Positions 21,661 through 34,928 of a stretch of DNA of 64,000 nucleotides are shown in pieces. The position numbers and the translations under genes were made by a program. Each line of letters begins with the position of its first letter. Position 1 is the stretch's first letter. This DNA is from Bidens hawaiensis. Lineage: Eukaryota > Streptophyta > Magnoliopsida > Asterales > Asteraceae. The notes under the pieces were generated by a model that searched no databases, had not been told where the DNA came from, and saw nothing but the letters and a program-made list of their open reading frames with translations. The stretch is from NCBI GenBank assembly GCA_021521415.1, contig JAIQDT010000027.1, positions 3,805,001 to 3,869,000 on the forward strand. Reading direction: 5' to 3'.

Positions 21661-23263
21661 GGAAGGTGTTGAACAAGCAAGGCCGAGGACTAGGGCCTAC
21701 ATGTTGACCCAAGAGCAAGCTAGACAGATTCCTGATGTTGTGACCGGTACGTTCTTAGTAAACGGCATTTCTGCTGCCGTATTATTTGATTCTGGTGCGA
21801 ATAGAAGTTTTGTTGCTACAACATTTAGTAAACTAGCTAAAATGAAATGTTGCCGAGTGTCTGAGACTCTTATAGTAGAAACCGCTAGTGACACTTCGGT
21901 TAAAATAATGAAAATGGTTAAGGACTGTAGGATAGAACTGGAGGGACATGAGTTCCCGGTTACCTTGTACGTTATGACCTTGGGAGGGTTCGATGTGGTT
22001 TTGGGTATGGATTGGTTGTCTGAGTTTGAGGCTCAGATAGTATGTAAAAGTAGGATGATAAGGTTAAAGTCATTGGATGGTAGTGCGGTGACGGTTTATG
22101 GTGATAAGGAAAGTTCTGGGCTTAATGTCATTTCAATGATGAAAGCCGAGGGTTTGCTAAGGCGAGGGTGTTGTGCCTACCTGGCGTATGTCGTCAACGC
22201 TACGGCCGAGACGAAAGAGATGAAAGATGTTCCTATTGTGCGCGACTACCCAGAAGTATTCCTTGAGGATCTTCCGGGGTTGCCACCGGAGCGAGAGATA
22301 GAATTTCAGATAGATTTAATACCAGGAGCCCAACCTGTCGCAAAGGCGCCTTACCGTCTGGCACCGTCTGAGATGAAGGAGTTGATGTCCCAACTGCAAG
22401 AACTCCTCGACAAGGGTTTCATAAGACCGAGTGTTTCCCCGTGGGGCGCACCAGTATTGTTCGTGAAAAAGAAGGATGGAAGTATGAGGATGTGCATAGA
22501 CTATCGTGAGTTGAATAAGCTTACGGTAAAGAATAGATATCCGTTGCCAAGGATTCATGATCTGTTTGACCAACTGCAAGGTTCAAGTTGGTTCTCACGA
22601 ATAGATCTTAGATCAGGCTACCATCAGCTGAAGGTGAAAGAGGCAGACATCCCTAAGACAGCGTTCCGAACGCGGTATGGACACTACGAGTTCCTCGTAA
22701 TGTCATTCGGTCTAACAAATGCTCCTGCAGCATTTATGGACATGATGAATAGGGTGTGTCGGCCGATGTTGGATAAGTCGTTTATCGTCTTCATTGACGA
22801 TATATTGATTTATTCAAAGAGTGAGTCTGACCATGCCGAGCATCTGAGAGAGGTATTGGAAGTTCGGAAGAAAGAGAAGTTGTACGCAAGTTTTCAAAGT
22901 GCGCGTTCTGGTTAAGAGAAGTGCAATTTTTAGGTCATGTGGTTAATCCGGAGGGGATTACCGTGGACCCAGCTAAGATTGAAGCGATAACGAATTGGAA
23001 GACTCCGCAGAATCCGACTGATATACGAAGCTTCCTAGGGTTAGCTGGCTACTATAGGAGATTCATCGAAGGTTTCTCCAAGATAGCCGCACCGCTGACC
23101 GGTATGACCCGAAAGTCGATAGTATTCAGTTGGGGAAAGTTTCAGGAGGAAGCCTTTGAAGAATTGAAGAAGAGACTCACGCATGCTCCAATCCTTACTT
23201 TACCCGATGGTGATGAGGATTTTGTTTGTTTGTGTTGATGCCTAGCATCAAGGGTTAGGTTGC
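21661..23263 (+). pseudogene. Gypsy B protease and reverse transcriptase, broken
   Basis: The frame is open from 21617 to 22915. The protease has [13 protein letters not shown] near 21780 and a VVLGMDWL block. The RT carries [19 protein letters not shown] and FIDDILIYS near 22795. A one-base frame change near 22885 shifts the reading to the frame of 22921-23238 ([28 protein letters not shown]). A second frame change near 23225 and a TAG at the start of RNase H (about 23243) break it again before the frame of 23264 opens. Confidence 0.9.
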
Positions 23264-25054
23264 GTGTTGATGCAACGAGGGAAGGTGATAGCCTACGCGT
23301 CTAGACAGTTGAAGGTCCATGAGAGTACTTATCCGACGCATGATTTGGAGTTAGCAGCTGTAGTGCATGCTCTTAAGATATGGAGGCATTATCTGTACGG
23401 CACTAAGTGTACTATCTATACCGATCATAAGAGTTTAAAGTACTTCTTCGAGCAGAAAGAATTGAACATGAGGCAGAGAAGATGGTTAGAATTGATAAAG
23501 GATTACGACTGTGAGATTAAGTATTACCCCGGTAAAGCTAACGTGGTCGCTGATGCGTTAAGTCGTAAGAATGAGGAAGTCCTTGCAACAGTGAAGTCAT
23601 ACAAGTTGATCATGAACCCGAGTCTTTTTGAAGAAATCATCAAGGTGCAGTCAGAAGTGTTAGTAGATGAAGGGTTAGTAAAGAAAGAAAGGATTTATGG
23701 TCAGCAAGATGAGTTGATGGAAAACACTCATGGAGTTAAGACTAGGTTCGACCGTATGTGGATCCCACGCCATGGTGATCTTAGAAGTCGAATCTTAGAT
23801 GAAGCTCATAAGTCAAGGTACTCAATCCATCCAGGAGCTACAAAGATGTACCAAGACTTGAAAAGAGATTACTGGTGGCCAGGAATGAAGAACGATGTAG
23901 TGGATTATGTTGGCAAGTGCTTAACTTGCTTACAAGTCAAAGCCGAACACCAAAAGCCTTATGGGAAGATGCAACCGCTAGAGATACCTGAGTGGAAATG
24001 GGAACACATCACCATGGATTTCATAACTAAGCTACCTCGTACGGCTAAGAAACATGATACCATCTGGGTGATTGTGGACCGTTTGACCAAGAGTGCTCAC
24101 TTTCTGCCCATACGAGAGGCCATCTCGTCAGAAACGTTAGCAAGCTTGTTCATCAAGGAAGTTGTAACCAAGCATGGAGTACCGTTATCGATCGTGTCCG
24201 ATAGAGACACACGGTTTACTTCGAGGTTCTGGAAGAAATTCCATGAAGCTATGGGGACGAGGTTGAACATCGGTACGGCGTATCATCCTCAAACTGATGG
24301 ACAGTCTGAAAGGACGATCCAAACCCTTGAGGATATGCTACGTGCTTGTGTTTTAGATTTTGGTGGAAGTTGGGATTATCATCTACATCTGGCAGAGTTC
24401 TCCTATAACAACAGTTACCATTCAAGTATTGGTATGCCACCGTTTGAGATGCTTTACGGTAGACGATGTAGAACCCCGGTGTGTTGGGGTGAGATTGGTC
24501 AGAAAGAAATGGGAAGCCTAGAAGTGGTTCAAGAAACGTCTTCAAAGCTCGATCAGATCAAAGCAAGATTGAAAGCTGCGCAAGACAGACAAAAGTCTTA
24601 TGCAGATAAGCGGCGACGACCAATTGAGTTTAACGTTGGTGACTATGTGATGCTCAAGGTCTCGCCTTGGAAGGGGATTATCCGTTTTAGTAAAAGGGGA
24701 AAGTTGAGTCCGAGGTACATTGGACCGTTCAAGATTGTAGGTCGTGTGGGTGAAGTAGCTTATAAACTGGATTTACCCGATGAGTTAGAAGGAATTCATT
24801 CAACCTTCCATGTTTCTCATCTGAGGAAGTGTCTAGCTGATGACACGTCTCACGTGCCATTAATGGACATTGAGGTTGATGAACAATTGAACTACATCGA
24901 GCAACCGATAGAGATCGTTGATCGCAAGGAGAAACAGCTTCGTCACAAGATTATACCCTTGGTAAAAGTGATATGGAAACACCGCAAGGGATCAGATGCT
25001 ACTTGGGAAGCCGAGGATGAGATGCACAAGTTTTACCCTAGTTTGTTTATGTAA
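23264..25054 (+). CDS. Gypsy B RNase H, integrase and chromodomain, intact stretch
   Basis: 596 codons without a stop, the best preserved part of any pol here. It starts inside RNase H ([15 protein letters not shown]), continues through [15 protein letters not shown], and then the zinc-binding integrase N-terminus (H...H...C-X2-[26 protein letters not shown]). The integrase core keeps its D, D and E ([29 protein letters not shown]). The C-terminus ends with a chromodomain-like segment ([14 protein letters not shown], then [16 protein letters not shown]). In chromoviruses this domain steers integration towards certain chromatin. The start is not a natural initiation site; it is the remains of the polyprotein after upstream lesions. 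Confidence 0.9.
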   Translation: MLMQRGKVIAYASRQLKVHESTYPTHDLELAAVVHALKIWRHYLYGTKCTIYTDHKSLKYFFEQKELNMRQRRWLELIKDYDCEIKYYPGKANVVADALSRKNEEVLATVKSYKLIMNPSLFEEIIKVQSEVLVDEGLVKKERIYGQQDELMENTHGVKTRFDRMWIPRHGDLRSRILDEAHKSRYSIHPGATKMYQDLKRDYWWPGMKNDVVDYVGKCLTCLQVKAEHQKPYGKMQPLEIPEWKWEHITMDFITKLPRTAKKHDTIWVIVDRLTKSAHFLPIREAISSETLASLFIKEVVTKHGVPLSIVSDRDTRFTSRFWKKFHEAMGTRLNIGTAYHPQTDGQSERTIQTLEDMLRACVLDFGGSWDYHLHLAEFSYNNSYHSSIGMPPFEMLYGRRCRTPVCWGEIGQKEMGSLEVVQETSSKLDQIKARLKAAQDRQKSYADKRRRPIEFNVGDYVMLKVSPWKGIIRFSKRGKLSPRYIGPFKIVGRVGEVAYKLDLPDELEGIHSTFHVSHLRKCLADDTSHVPLMDIEVDEQLNYIEQPIEIVDRKEKQLRHKIIPLVKVIWKHRKGSDATWEAEDEMHKFYPSLFM

Positions 25055-25083
25055 TAGTTAGGTTTCGGGGACGAAACCCCTTT

Positions 25084-25097
25084 AAGGATGGGAGACT
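25084..25097 (+). other. Polypurine tract of gypsy B
   Basis: AAGGATGGGAGACT directly before the 3' LTR start TGTAACATCC. Confidence 0.8.
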
Positions 25098-27504
25098 TGT
25101 AACATCCTAAAATTTTAATGATGAATAAAGGAAGTTATGTTTAGTGATTTCGCGTAATTAATTAATATCGGGTAAGGAGCGGGTCTTGGACTTGGATTAA
25201 TTGAAAGTGGTTAAATGAGAATGGGATTTCAGGGATATAAATACCCCCAAAATCCCAAAATATCTTCATTTTTCACCAAACTCCCTAACACTCCAAAAAC
25301 ACACACATACCACACTAACTTCGCCGCCGGACCGAAGGCAGATCCGGGCTGATCCGGCAGACCCGAGTGAGAGAGAGAGCGATTAGTGGTGATAAGCAAG
25401 TAAACGAGATCCAAACAAGCCCAAAAATGTATGATTCTTGATCTTTGAAGTTTAAAGATCCAAGCTTTTTAGTGTATAAACGACCAAAAATGGTCGGGTA
25501 GCGTAGTGGGTGATATTGAACCATAGCAAGGGTGTTAAAATCGCTCGAAATGCCGATCAGAAACTAAAACAGCGGCTGCCTGGGCAACTTCGCCTTCATC
25601 TGGGCAACTTCGCCTTCAATGTGACGAACTTCGCCTGCAAGCTAAGTTCGCCTGATGAACTTCGCCTGCAAGCTAAGTTCGCCTGATGGCAACTTCGCTG
25701 TAAAGTTAAGTTCGCCTAACAGGTAACTTCGCCTGACGCCAAGTTCGCCTGATGACAACTTCGCCTGAAGCCAAGTTCGCCTGATGGCAACTTCGCTGTA
25801 AAGTTAAGTTCGCCTAACTGATAACTTCGCCTGAGGCCAAGTTCGCCTGATGACAACTTCGCCTGAAGCCAAGTTCGCCTGATGGCAACTTCGCTGTAAA
25901 GCTAAGTTCGCCTAGCTGGTAACTTCGCCTAAAGCTAAGTTCGCCTAAGGTTAACTTCGCCTAAAGTCAAGTTCGATTAGAAAATAAATTAAAAATCTAA
26001 TGAAAAATGTGTTAAGACAGTTAATGGAAATAAAATTTTTCCAAGCTGACCTGGCAGCTCGACCCCAGCCAGGGGCTCTGCCCCTTGGACCCTGCTAGGG
26101 GCTGTCGCCCCTAGACCCCGCTGCCAGGGGCGCTGCCCCCGGACCCCCGTTCGTTTTGGGTAGTAATTAAGACTAGAAAGATGTTATAAGTAGTGATAGT
26201 TAAATTGATATGTATACTTGTTATACAGTCAGCCGTGCACAACTGAAGAAAGGGATTACGATCAACGGAGAACGTAACCGTGTTCAGGTGAGTTTCTGGC
26301 CCCATTTATGTGTTACGTTTTCGGGGCTGTGTGCATACTCAATATGTTTGTTAATACACTTATCCTAAGAGATAAGTGTATGCCTTATGTGGATAATGTG
26401 AAATGTATGAATGATTGCTTGATAGTACGTGAACGATCTTCGGATATTGCACGTACTGTCAGGTTGTAACGCTGTGTATAAGGTAAGTATGTTATGTATG
26501 TTTATGTGTATGAACATGATAGAGATAATAGAAGAAAGAAATGATAATACTCGAGGTATGATGTATAATGTATGGTTACGAAAAGGGTACCGAGCCCTAA
26601 TAATACTCGAGGTATGATGTATGGTTGTATGGTTACGAAAAGGGTACCGAGCCCTACTAATACTCGAGGTATGATGTATGGTTGTATGGTAACGAAGAGG
26701 GAATCGAACCCTTCTAATATTCGAAAACAAGGGACCAGACCCTTATAATATCTGTGATGTTAGGGAATCGAACCCTTTTAATATTCGAAAACTAGGGATC
26801 AGACCCTTATAATATCTGTGATGATAGGGACCAGACCCTTATAATATCTGTGATGTTAGGGAATCGAACCCTTCTAATATTCGAAAACTAGGGACCAGAC
26901 CCATATAATATCTGTGATGATAGGGACCAGACCCTTATAATATCTGTGATGTTAGGGAATCGAACCATTCTAATATTCGAAATCTAGGGACCAGACCCTT
27001 ATAATATCAGTGAGGTTATAGGGCGAAAGGCTCTTTAAAAAGTATGATTATGTATGTAAGGAAAGCATGAAGGTAAAATGAACGTATGATTATGAATGTA
27101 AAGAAAGTATGAAAGTAAAAATGAAAGTAAAAGCACTTAGGTGTATATGAAAGAAAGTTAAGAGATTAAGTATGAAGCGTAGGAATGTATTGTATGATTA
27201 TGTGATTAACTAGAACTCACTCAGCGTAGCTGACTTTTAGTATGCACGCAGGTGAGTAGGATGAGGCAGCTCGCTTGAGGAGACACATGGCACTGAACAA
27301 GAATCTGGCATCAGAAGACTTATGATGTTTTAATTTAATGCTTTAATGTTGAAAGACAAAGGATGTTTTGAGACAAGTTATGAATTAAAAGTTTTATGAA
27401 AGTTTTATATTCCGCGTAAATGTTTTAATTAACTCTGATATTTAGAACTGTGTTTATGAGTAAATCCAACACGAAAGTAGGGCTACCGGTAACGGGGCCT
27501 TACA
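25098..27504 (+). repeat. 3' LTR of gypsy B
   Basis: 2407 bp, the partner of 17699-20016, with the same TTCGCC array (25585-25977), hairpin cluster (26077-26155) and AGGG...CCCT arrays (26547-27008). Copy numbers in the TTCGCC array differ slightly between the two LTRs. Confidence 0.93.
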
Positions 27505-27509
27505 CTACG

Positions 27510-29181
27510 GTACGAAGTGCACCATCTTCACCGATCATAAATGTTTGCAGCACATATTCGATCAGAAAGAACTGAATATGAGGCAACGAAGATGGGTCGA
27601 GTTGTTAAGCGATTATGACTGTGACATCCGTTATCACCCCGGCAAGGTTAACGTCGTAGCTGATGTCCTGATTAGGAAAGATCGGGTTAAGCCATTGCGA
27701 GTGCGAGCACTGGGGATGATAGTCCAGTCGAACCTTTCGGACCTGATTCGAGTCGCTCAACGTGAGGCGTTGAAAGAGGAACAATTGGAAAAGGAGGGAC
27801 TTTACGGCAATGAGAAGAATTTCGAACAGCGCGTGGACGAAATTCTCTATTTCAAAAATCGGGTTTGGATCCCGACCCTCCATGACCTTCGTGAATTAAT
27901 CATGGACGAAGCGCATAGATCGAGATATTCCATACATCCGGGATCGGATAAGATGTACAAGGATGTGAAGGAGTTCTACTGGTGACCGGGTATGAAAAAG
28001 GATATAGCAACGTATGTCGGTAAGTGTACGACTTGTGCGAGAGTTAAGGCGGAGCACCAGAAACCCTCGGGGATGTTACAACAACCGGAAATTCCCGAAT
28101 GGAAGTGGGATCAAATCACGATGTATTTTGTGACACATCTCCCTAAGACGTCCCGAGGACATGATGCAATTTGGGTAATCGTGGATCGATTAACCAAATC
28201 GGCACATTTTATCCCGATTAGGAATAATTATAACACTGAGAGACTTGCGCAGATTTATATAATGAAATTGTGTCTCGTCATGGGATACCCATCTCAATCA
28301 TCTCCGATCGGGGTAGCCATTTCACCTCCAATCTTTGGCAAGCTGTGCAAGAAGCGCTGGGAACGCGCATTGATCTAAGCACAGCTTATCACCCTCAGAC
28401 CGATGGTCAGTCTGAGAGGACCATCCAAACCCTGGAGGATTTGCTTCGTGCATGCGTACTGGATTTTAAAGGAAATTGGGATCAACATCTCCCACTCGTT
28501 GAATTCTCCAATAATAACAGTTACCATAGCAGTATAAAGGCAGCGCCTTACGAAGCTTTGTATGGTCGGAAGTGCCGATCACCATTCTGCTGGACTGAAG
28601 TGGGCGACACTCAGGTTATTAGATCAGACCTGGTCCAAGAAACGACCAGCAAAATCCTTAAAATTAGGAACAATCTGAAGGCCGCGCGGGATCGGCAGAA
28701 GAGTTATGCCGATACTCGTAGAAAACCGTTGTCGTTTGAGAAAGGTGATAAAGTGTATTTGAAGGTATCACCTTGGAAGGGTGTAGTCAGATTTGGAAAG
28801 GCGGGGAAGTTAGCCCCGAGATATATTGGACCATTCAATATTACTGCAAAAATCGGTCCCGTAGCATACCGATTAGAACTACCCGATGAACTGAGTGCAG
28901 TTCACAACGTGTTTCACGTATCGAACTTGAAAAGATGTCTGGCGGATGAGACATCGGTGTTACCTTTAGAGGGTGTCCAAATAAGTGATAAGCTCAATTT
29001 CGTAGAGGAACCCATAGAAATAGTAGACGGGAAAATCAAGCAACTTAGACACAATAAGATTTCGTTAGTCAAAGTTAGATGGAATTCGCAACGAGGCCCA
29101 GAATATACATGGGAACGAAAAGACGAATTCCGGAAGAAATACCCCTATATATTTCCTCAAAAGGAAGTAGTCGACGCGTAA
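27510..29181 (+). pseudogene. Gypsy A RNase H end, integrase and chromodomain, broken
   Basis: After the gypsy B insertion the reading resumes with YGTKCTIFTDHK (one CTACG copy belongs to the target duplication). Frame 27545-27985 ends in TGA within the YWWPGM motif (TGG to TGA at about 27983-27985). The next part continues in the same frame. There the integrase core's first catalytic aspartate is replaced: the usual TMDF reads TMYF (TAT at 28124-28126). A frame change near 28258 leads to 28270-29181, which holds [21 protein letters not shown], and the C-terminal chromodomain-like segment ([30 protein letters not shown]). Confidence 0.9.
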
Positions 29182-29206
29182 AATTTAAAGGACGAAATTT
29201 TGTTTT

Positions 29207-29218
29207 ACGGGGGGAGAA
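29207..29218 (+). other. Polypurine tract of gypsy A
   Basis: ACGGGGGGAGAA directly before the 3' LTR at 29219. Confidence 0.85.
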
Positions 29219-32200
29219 TGTAACGATTCCGGCAAAATCAGGTATACCCTAACCGGTATATACTATTTATGTGTTATTTAATAAGGAATATATGAATTAT
29301 AATATGTTCATACGAGTATGTATGATTCACAGTACGGATTATACTTGAATATACAGTTAATCGTAATGGAAATACGATTAACCGATTAACGATTATTGAA
29401 GCCCGAAAGAATCGAGGATTAGACGAGATATAAGATATTTAGTGATGTTTACGAAGTATTAAAGCTGCGGGATAAGTGAATTAAAGCACAGAAAAAGAAT
29501 TTTCGATTTAATGGTACGTCGGTACGTTAAACGAAACCTTTAATACCAAACCAAGCAAGAGACGATCGATCAAGCCGAAAAAGATGCGCAATTATTAATA
29601 ATATGATGTTTTAAGTTAATAAATGTCATGGTTTAAGTTTTTAAAGTTTTTAAATCGGTTTTATATAAATTTCATTTTTTAAGCCGAAAACGATCGTTTT
29701 ACCCTCGTTTTAAGTTAAATTAAACATTTAACTGAAAACGAACTGAACCAGATTATCCAAAACATTATCCGGATTGCCAAAATCCAAATGTTTGGCTAGA
29801 AATGGAAAGGTGGGTCCCACCCCACCCCCCTCTTTGGTCCGATCGGATAAGGGGGGTATAACCCCTTGTCTTGTTGTTTTTTTTTTAACAAAACATTCAA
29901 GATTCTTCATCTCCTCTCCATTTTATGATCCAAAAATCCAGAATTTTAGCAAGAAAAGTAAGGTAAAAATAGAGTTATTTACGTTTCCATCTTCGTTTCT
30001 TGAGTTCATTTGCAAGAAAATGAGGTTTTAAGTGAAAAAGGGTGAAAACCCGAGATGAAAACCGATTCTTTCATGATCAACTGATGTATACGGGTTATAC
30101 AAGGGATCTTGGTCCAAGAAAGGAGTTAAACGAACCAAAAACGAATTTTTACGGTTTAAATCTTTGTTTTTAAATCATAACCGAAACCATGAAAGAAATG
30201 GCTTGATTGTGGGTGTAACTTGCTTGGTGTGGTGTTATTGTGCTTGTAGGTGTTGTATCTAGTTGTTAACAAAGGCTAGAAAGCAAGATCCTTGCAATTT
30301 GAAGCCAAAAACACAAGGCAGCTCGGTTTTTACATGTTGTATGTGTTTTTGACAGATTGTGGTACGTTTAGAGTTAGGCTACGAAATTTCACAGAGGTGA
30401 TTTACACATGAAAATATGAGATTTGAAAAAATTTGGTAATTTTTGGACAAAGGATGAATATTTGGTGAATTTAATGCTCGGTTTTGGCTAAAAATGGTGA
30501 AAAATAGTTAAATATCATGAAAAATTCTGGAAAATTCCAGATAAGCTTTTTATAACATATAAAAGTCACACACAAAATTTTAGGTCCGTTGGAGAAGTCT
30601 AAGTAGGCATTTCGGTTAATCGAGTTCTAGGGTTTTCTAGCTCGGTTTTACTGAAAATGGCATGTAAAAAAATATTTTGGTTCTGGAAAAATTACAGGGG
30701 ACTATGTGGATGGCAGGGGTCATCCAGGAATAATTTGGGATTTTTCTAAGGTCGTTTGGTATTTACGACATATTTAGTGTTTAAATGGTGTTTAAAAATA
30801 GATAAATAAATTTTAAATATAAAAATTAATTCTGGAAATATTTTTATAAAATTCCCCACTCTCAAAAAGTGATTTGTGCAAAATTTCAAGATCCGAGACT
30901 AAACGGATAATTATTTGTGCTAAAAAGAAAATTTAAACAAACTTTTAAAGTTTAAAACGCGTAAACCGGTAAAGTTCGCCTAAACGAGCTGACTGGTGTA
31001 TAAAAACCCTAAAAATGGACTATTTTCATATATCTAAGTTAAACAGGTAAAAATAAATCATCCGAAAATAATTCGGATGATTTGGGTAATTTTATCCGAT
31101 TTAACAGTTTCCGGTACATTAAAGACGGAAACGGGTCCCACGGTCAAACGGGGCGTCTAAACCGAGCTCTAATTTCACAAATTTAATTAAATTATCAGTC
31201 AACAACTATTTTCGGGTCGTGTGTGACCAAATTCATTTTTGAAACGTAAAAACGGATAACCGTGCTAGGCACGCAAAACGGGGAAAACGAACTAATAGTA
31301 ATTTTGACTGTTGAACTCTAAACGATATCACAATCTGAGTCCGGAGAAGTGTTTCTGGGTTAACATTGCCCTCGGAACTGGTACAGTACTGGGTTAACAG
31401 TGTCCCCAGATGTACTGGTTAACACGGTTAAAGTTATATTAATAGTGATTGTATAGTAACTAACTTAGGGATCGTATTACAGATCTGGACTAATAGCTGG
31501 TGTACTGTGATACCTACTCACTTGCGATAAGGTAAGTTTCACGAGCCCCTTTTTCTGAATTGTTTTTAAATATTTTCTCGGGGCGGAAAGCATGTTACTA
31601 TTGAAATGTTTAAGTACATACTAACCGCATGAATTTGCGTGTATTTATATATATTTTATTTTACGGGAATCGTACGGAAATGTACTAAGATGGTAATTGT
31701 CTGAGTTACTAACATTGTACGGCCCCGCAACACGAGTGATTAGCTAAAAGCCGGTAGAGTGTGAATAGTACTATTGGTCTGACAAACCCAACTGGTCCGG
31801 CATGGATTTGCTGATGTTTCCCAGCCAGTTGCACATGTCTATTTTGTTGTTATATATTTTTTTGCTATGTAATGTTAGGCATAGCGGTTTGGGGCAGGTC
31901 CGTGGGCGGAGTATGCCACGGGGTTGTATGTGGATAGTCAGAGGTTTCACTTGTGGGCTCAGCATAATTACATCGCTAATATATGATTATTATAATGATT
32001 TGTCACTGTTTATTTAAATTAGTGAAACTCACCAACTATTCGTAGTTGACCCGTTTTCTTTACATGCTTTCTAGGTACTCCCAAACTGGAATAATTGCTA
32101 CATGCTTGACGATGCGTGCTTTTGTGGAAGCTTAATGATCTTTTTGTATTAAATATGTTAATGTAATGTTAGTAAAACTTATGTGCTAACGCCTAGACGG

Positions 32201-32331
32201 TAACTAAACTCGGAACAATGTAATATGGTGTGAATTAATGTAGTGGTGTTTTCTTTATAAGCAATGCTGTTGATATCAGACGTGTCTGTTGCATCCCGTT
32301 TACGTTTCCGCTGCGGTTACGGGGTGTTACA
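29219..32331 (+). repeat. 3' LTR of gypsy A
   Basis: 3113 bp, the partner of 10226-13345, starting TGTAACGATTCCGG and ending GGGGTGTTACA. It differs from the 5' copy by scattered substitutions and small indels. Confidence 0.93.
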
Positions 32332-32336
32332 CTTAA

Positions 32337-33151
32337 TCATAAATCCATAAACGAAAACAATATCCAAACCAAAATCCAAAATCAACAAAAGTTCATCATA
32401 AACCTAGGCGGTCTAAGGGTTTAGCCAACAACCATACTCAATAACAAAAGAAAATAAATTGGTTCAAATAGTGAATTCATAAAGATAATAATAAATTCAA
32501 ATCAATAATAATGATATTTGGTAGAGTAGGTGTTGAACACAGACGCTCTCTGCTCGAACCAACAAATTGTTCTCTTGTCATCTTTTATACAACAGAAGCG
32601 ACCCTCAAAATATAAGATTGATAACGTTGCCTCAAAAATCTTCTTTTTGAACCCCTTGTCGTCTGACTTGCGGCCTAAGCCACACCCCGAAAAACTATTC
32701 TTCCTTCTTGATTGAAATAATATAATTTTGGTTATGTAGTGGACGCAGGCTTTTAAATATTGGTGACCCACAAGACATCCATTCACCTTATCATTTGCTG
32801 TAAAAAATAAAAATCGTAAGTTAGTAAATTGATTTCAAGAATAATAACTCATGTAAACTAATTATATTTCTATTATTATGCTATTGCATGACACTTATTA
32901 CAATACTAGTAATCCGTCAAATCTATTGACTATTTATTTATTAGTTTCAAATTTAGATAAATTATTTCATTTTAGCTAGCTCGTTGTTTCATAAAACTTT
33001 TAAAAGTACTTATTAAAAACTCTCTTAATCATGAAACCTTTAAAATTCAATTATGAGCCAAATAAAAGTAATGTTCAATAAAAACTTAGCATAAAGCACT
33101 TAAAAGTGTAGAAAATATTTATAATATTTATATATATTTCAGGCCATATCA
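32337..33151 (-). repeat. Probable solo LTR, right piece
   Basis: Continuation of 9543-10225 after the gypsy A insertion; CTTAA at 32332-32336 is the duplicated target. It ends TTTCAGGCCATATCA, followed by GGAAT. It is AT-rich and non-coding; the ORFs at 32502-32786 and 32530-32715 have no recognisable product. Confidence 0.55.
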
Positions 33152-33156
33152 GGAAT

Positions 33157-34900
33157 ACCAAATCATGAGAATAGTTTCTTCAAGAACTTGACTACCACCC
33201 GAGAATCACCGGTGGCTAGTCATTTAGATACGTAGTCAACTGCAACTAGGATGTAGTGATGACCAAATGATGTTGGAAATGGTTCCATAAAATCGATGAC
33301 CCAAACGACAATTATCTCACAGAATTGGATTGGCCTCCGTAACATTTCATCACGGGATGAGATATTGTTGGCACGTTAGCTTGCATCGCATGAGTGAACC
33401 ATTTTGTTTGCCTCTTGGGGCTAGTATAAGCCAACGTCAAATACTTTCTTTAAGGTTTCTATGCTTCATGGTAGCCTCCTGATGGTCCTTCATGACATTG
33501 TTTCAGTATCTTGTGTTTTCCTTCATGAGTCTAGACATGCGAGAGAAATTCATGAGGAAAATTGTTGTTTATCTTGCTCCCTAGTTTTTCTTGTGAAGCT
33601 AGGCATTCTAGAAGAGAAAGATGATCAGCTGCAATATTTTCAGCACCCTTCCTATCCTTGACTTCGATGTCAAATTCTTGTAGAAGTAAAATCCATCAAA
33701 TCAGGCGAGGTTTAGCATCTTGTTTTGTGAACAAATATTAATTGCAGCATGATCCGTGTAAACAATTGTTTTTGAAAGGACTAGATAAGAATGGAATTTG
33801 TCGAAAGTGAAAACTACGGCCAGAAGCTCCTTCTCGGTAGTTGTGTAAATTTCTTGAACATCATTAAGTGTCTTGCTAGCGTAGTAGATCGGATGAAAAT
33901 GCTTATCTTTGTGTTGCCCTAATACTGCTCCAACTACGAAATCATTTGCGTCGCACAGAAGTTCGAATGGTAATGTCTAGTCTGAGGCTACCATGATTGG
34001 AGCGTCCATGATTTTGTTCTTCAAAATTTGGAACGCATTCAAACATTCTTCGGAGAATATGAATGGAGCATCTTTTTCAATAAGTTTCGTCATGGGCCCG
34101 GTTATCTTTGAAAAGTATTAGTTGAAATGGAAATAGAAACCCGCATGGCCAAGAAAACTTCAAATAGCTTTAACAGATGTAGGATGTGGAAGTTAGGAAA
34201 TGGTTTCTAATTTGGCTATATCTACTTCTAACCTAGCTTGAGATATCTTGTGCCTGAGAACGATGCCTTATCTGACCATAAAGTGACATTTTTCCCAATT
34301 TAACACAATATTGGCTTCTTCACATCTTGTTAACATCTTTTTCAGGTTTTCCAGACGTATATCGAAGGAGTAGCCAAAGACAGGGAAATTGTCCATGAAA
34401 ACTTCCATTATACTTCAATCATGTCGTGAAAGACAGCTACCATGCAATGTTGAAAGGTAGCTGGGGCATTACACAGTCCAAAGGGCATTCGTCGGTATGC
34501 AAATTTGCCATAGGGACATGTGAACGTTGTTTTTTCTTGATCTTATCGAGATATCAGAATTTGAAAATATCCAGAGAATCCGTCAAGGAGAAAGTAGTAC
34601 ATTTTTCCTGCAATACGTTCGAAAATTTGATCAATGAACGGGAGAAGAAAGTGATCTTTCCTGGTGGCATCGTTGAGTTTGCGATATTCGATGCAAACTC
34701 GCCATCCCGTGACGATTCTCATAGGAATCAACTTGTTCTTGTCATTGGTGACCATTGTCATTCCTCCTTTATTCGGGACTACTTAAGCAGGTCTTACCCA
34801 TGGAGAATTGAATATGGAGTAAATCAATCATGCGTCAAGCAGTTTAAGTACTTTCGTTTTCACCACGTCTTACATATTTGAATTCAGTCGTCTTTGGTGC
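33157..34900 (-). pseudogene. Athila pol: reverse transcriptase, RNase H and integrase, heavily decayed
   Basis: Read on the minus strand from 34900 downwards. RT remains near 34543-34761 (VCIEYRKLNDATRKDH, LLPFIDQIFERIAGK). RNase H remains around 33690-33900 (IYTTTEKELLAVVF, KTIVYTDHAA). Integrase remains at 33157-33420 (a VDYVSK-like block near 33230, then VVVKFLKKLF, FGIPD), where the solo-LTR insertion cuts it. Stops and frame changes are too many to list. In the living element this would be the reverse transcription and integration machinery. The RT catalytic block is not clearly readable here. Confidence 0.82.
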
Positions 34901-34928
34901 TACACTATGGGTTTGGAGTCTTCTTACA

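Larger units (their letters stand above)
17699..27504 (+). mobile_element. Gypsy B: second Tekay/Del-type chromovirus (9.8 kb)
   Basis: LTRs at 17699-20016 and 25098-27504, starting TGTAACATCC and ending GGGGCCTTACA, are flanked by CTACG (17694-17698, 27505-27509). It carries gag with zinc knuckles, protease, RT, RNase H, integrase and chromodomain. It is inserted in the RNase H of gypsy A in the same orientation, so it is younger. Its pol is closely related to that of gypsy A at protein level, but its LTRs are unrelated by eye. Confidence 0.95.
10226..32331 (+). mobile_element. Gypsy A: Tekay/Del-type chromovirus (22.1 kb with its nested insertion)
   Basis: LTRs of 3120 bp (10226-13345) and 3113 bp (29219-32331) are flanked by the target duplication CTTAA (10221-10225, 32332-32336). 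The order is LTR, primer-binding site, an extra ORF, gag, protease, RT, RNase H, integrase, chromodomain, polypurine tract, LTR. That is the Ty3/gypsy order, and long LTRs plus a C-terminal chromodomain point to Tekay/Del. Without gypsy B, inserted at 17699-27504, the element is about 12.3 kb. The LTRs look very similar by eye; I did not compute divergence. Confidence 0.92.
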
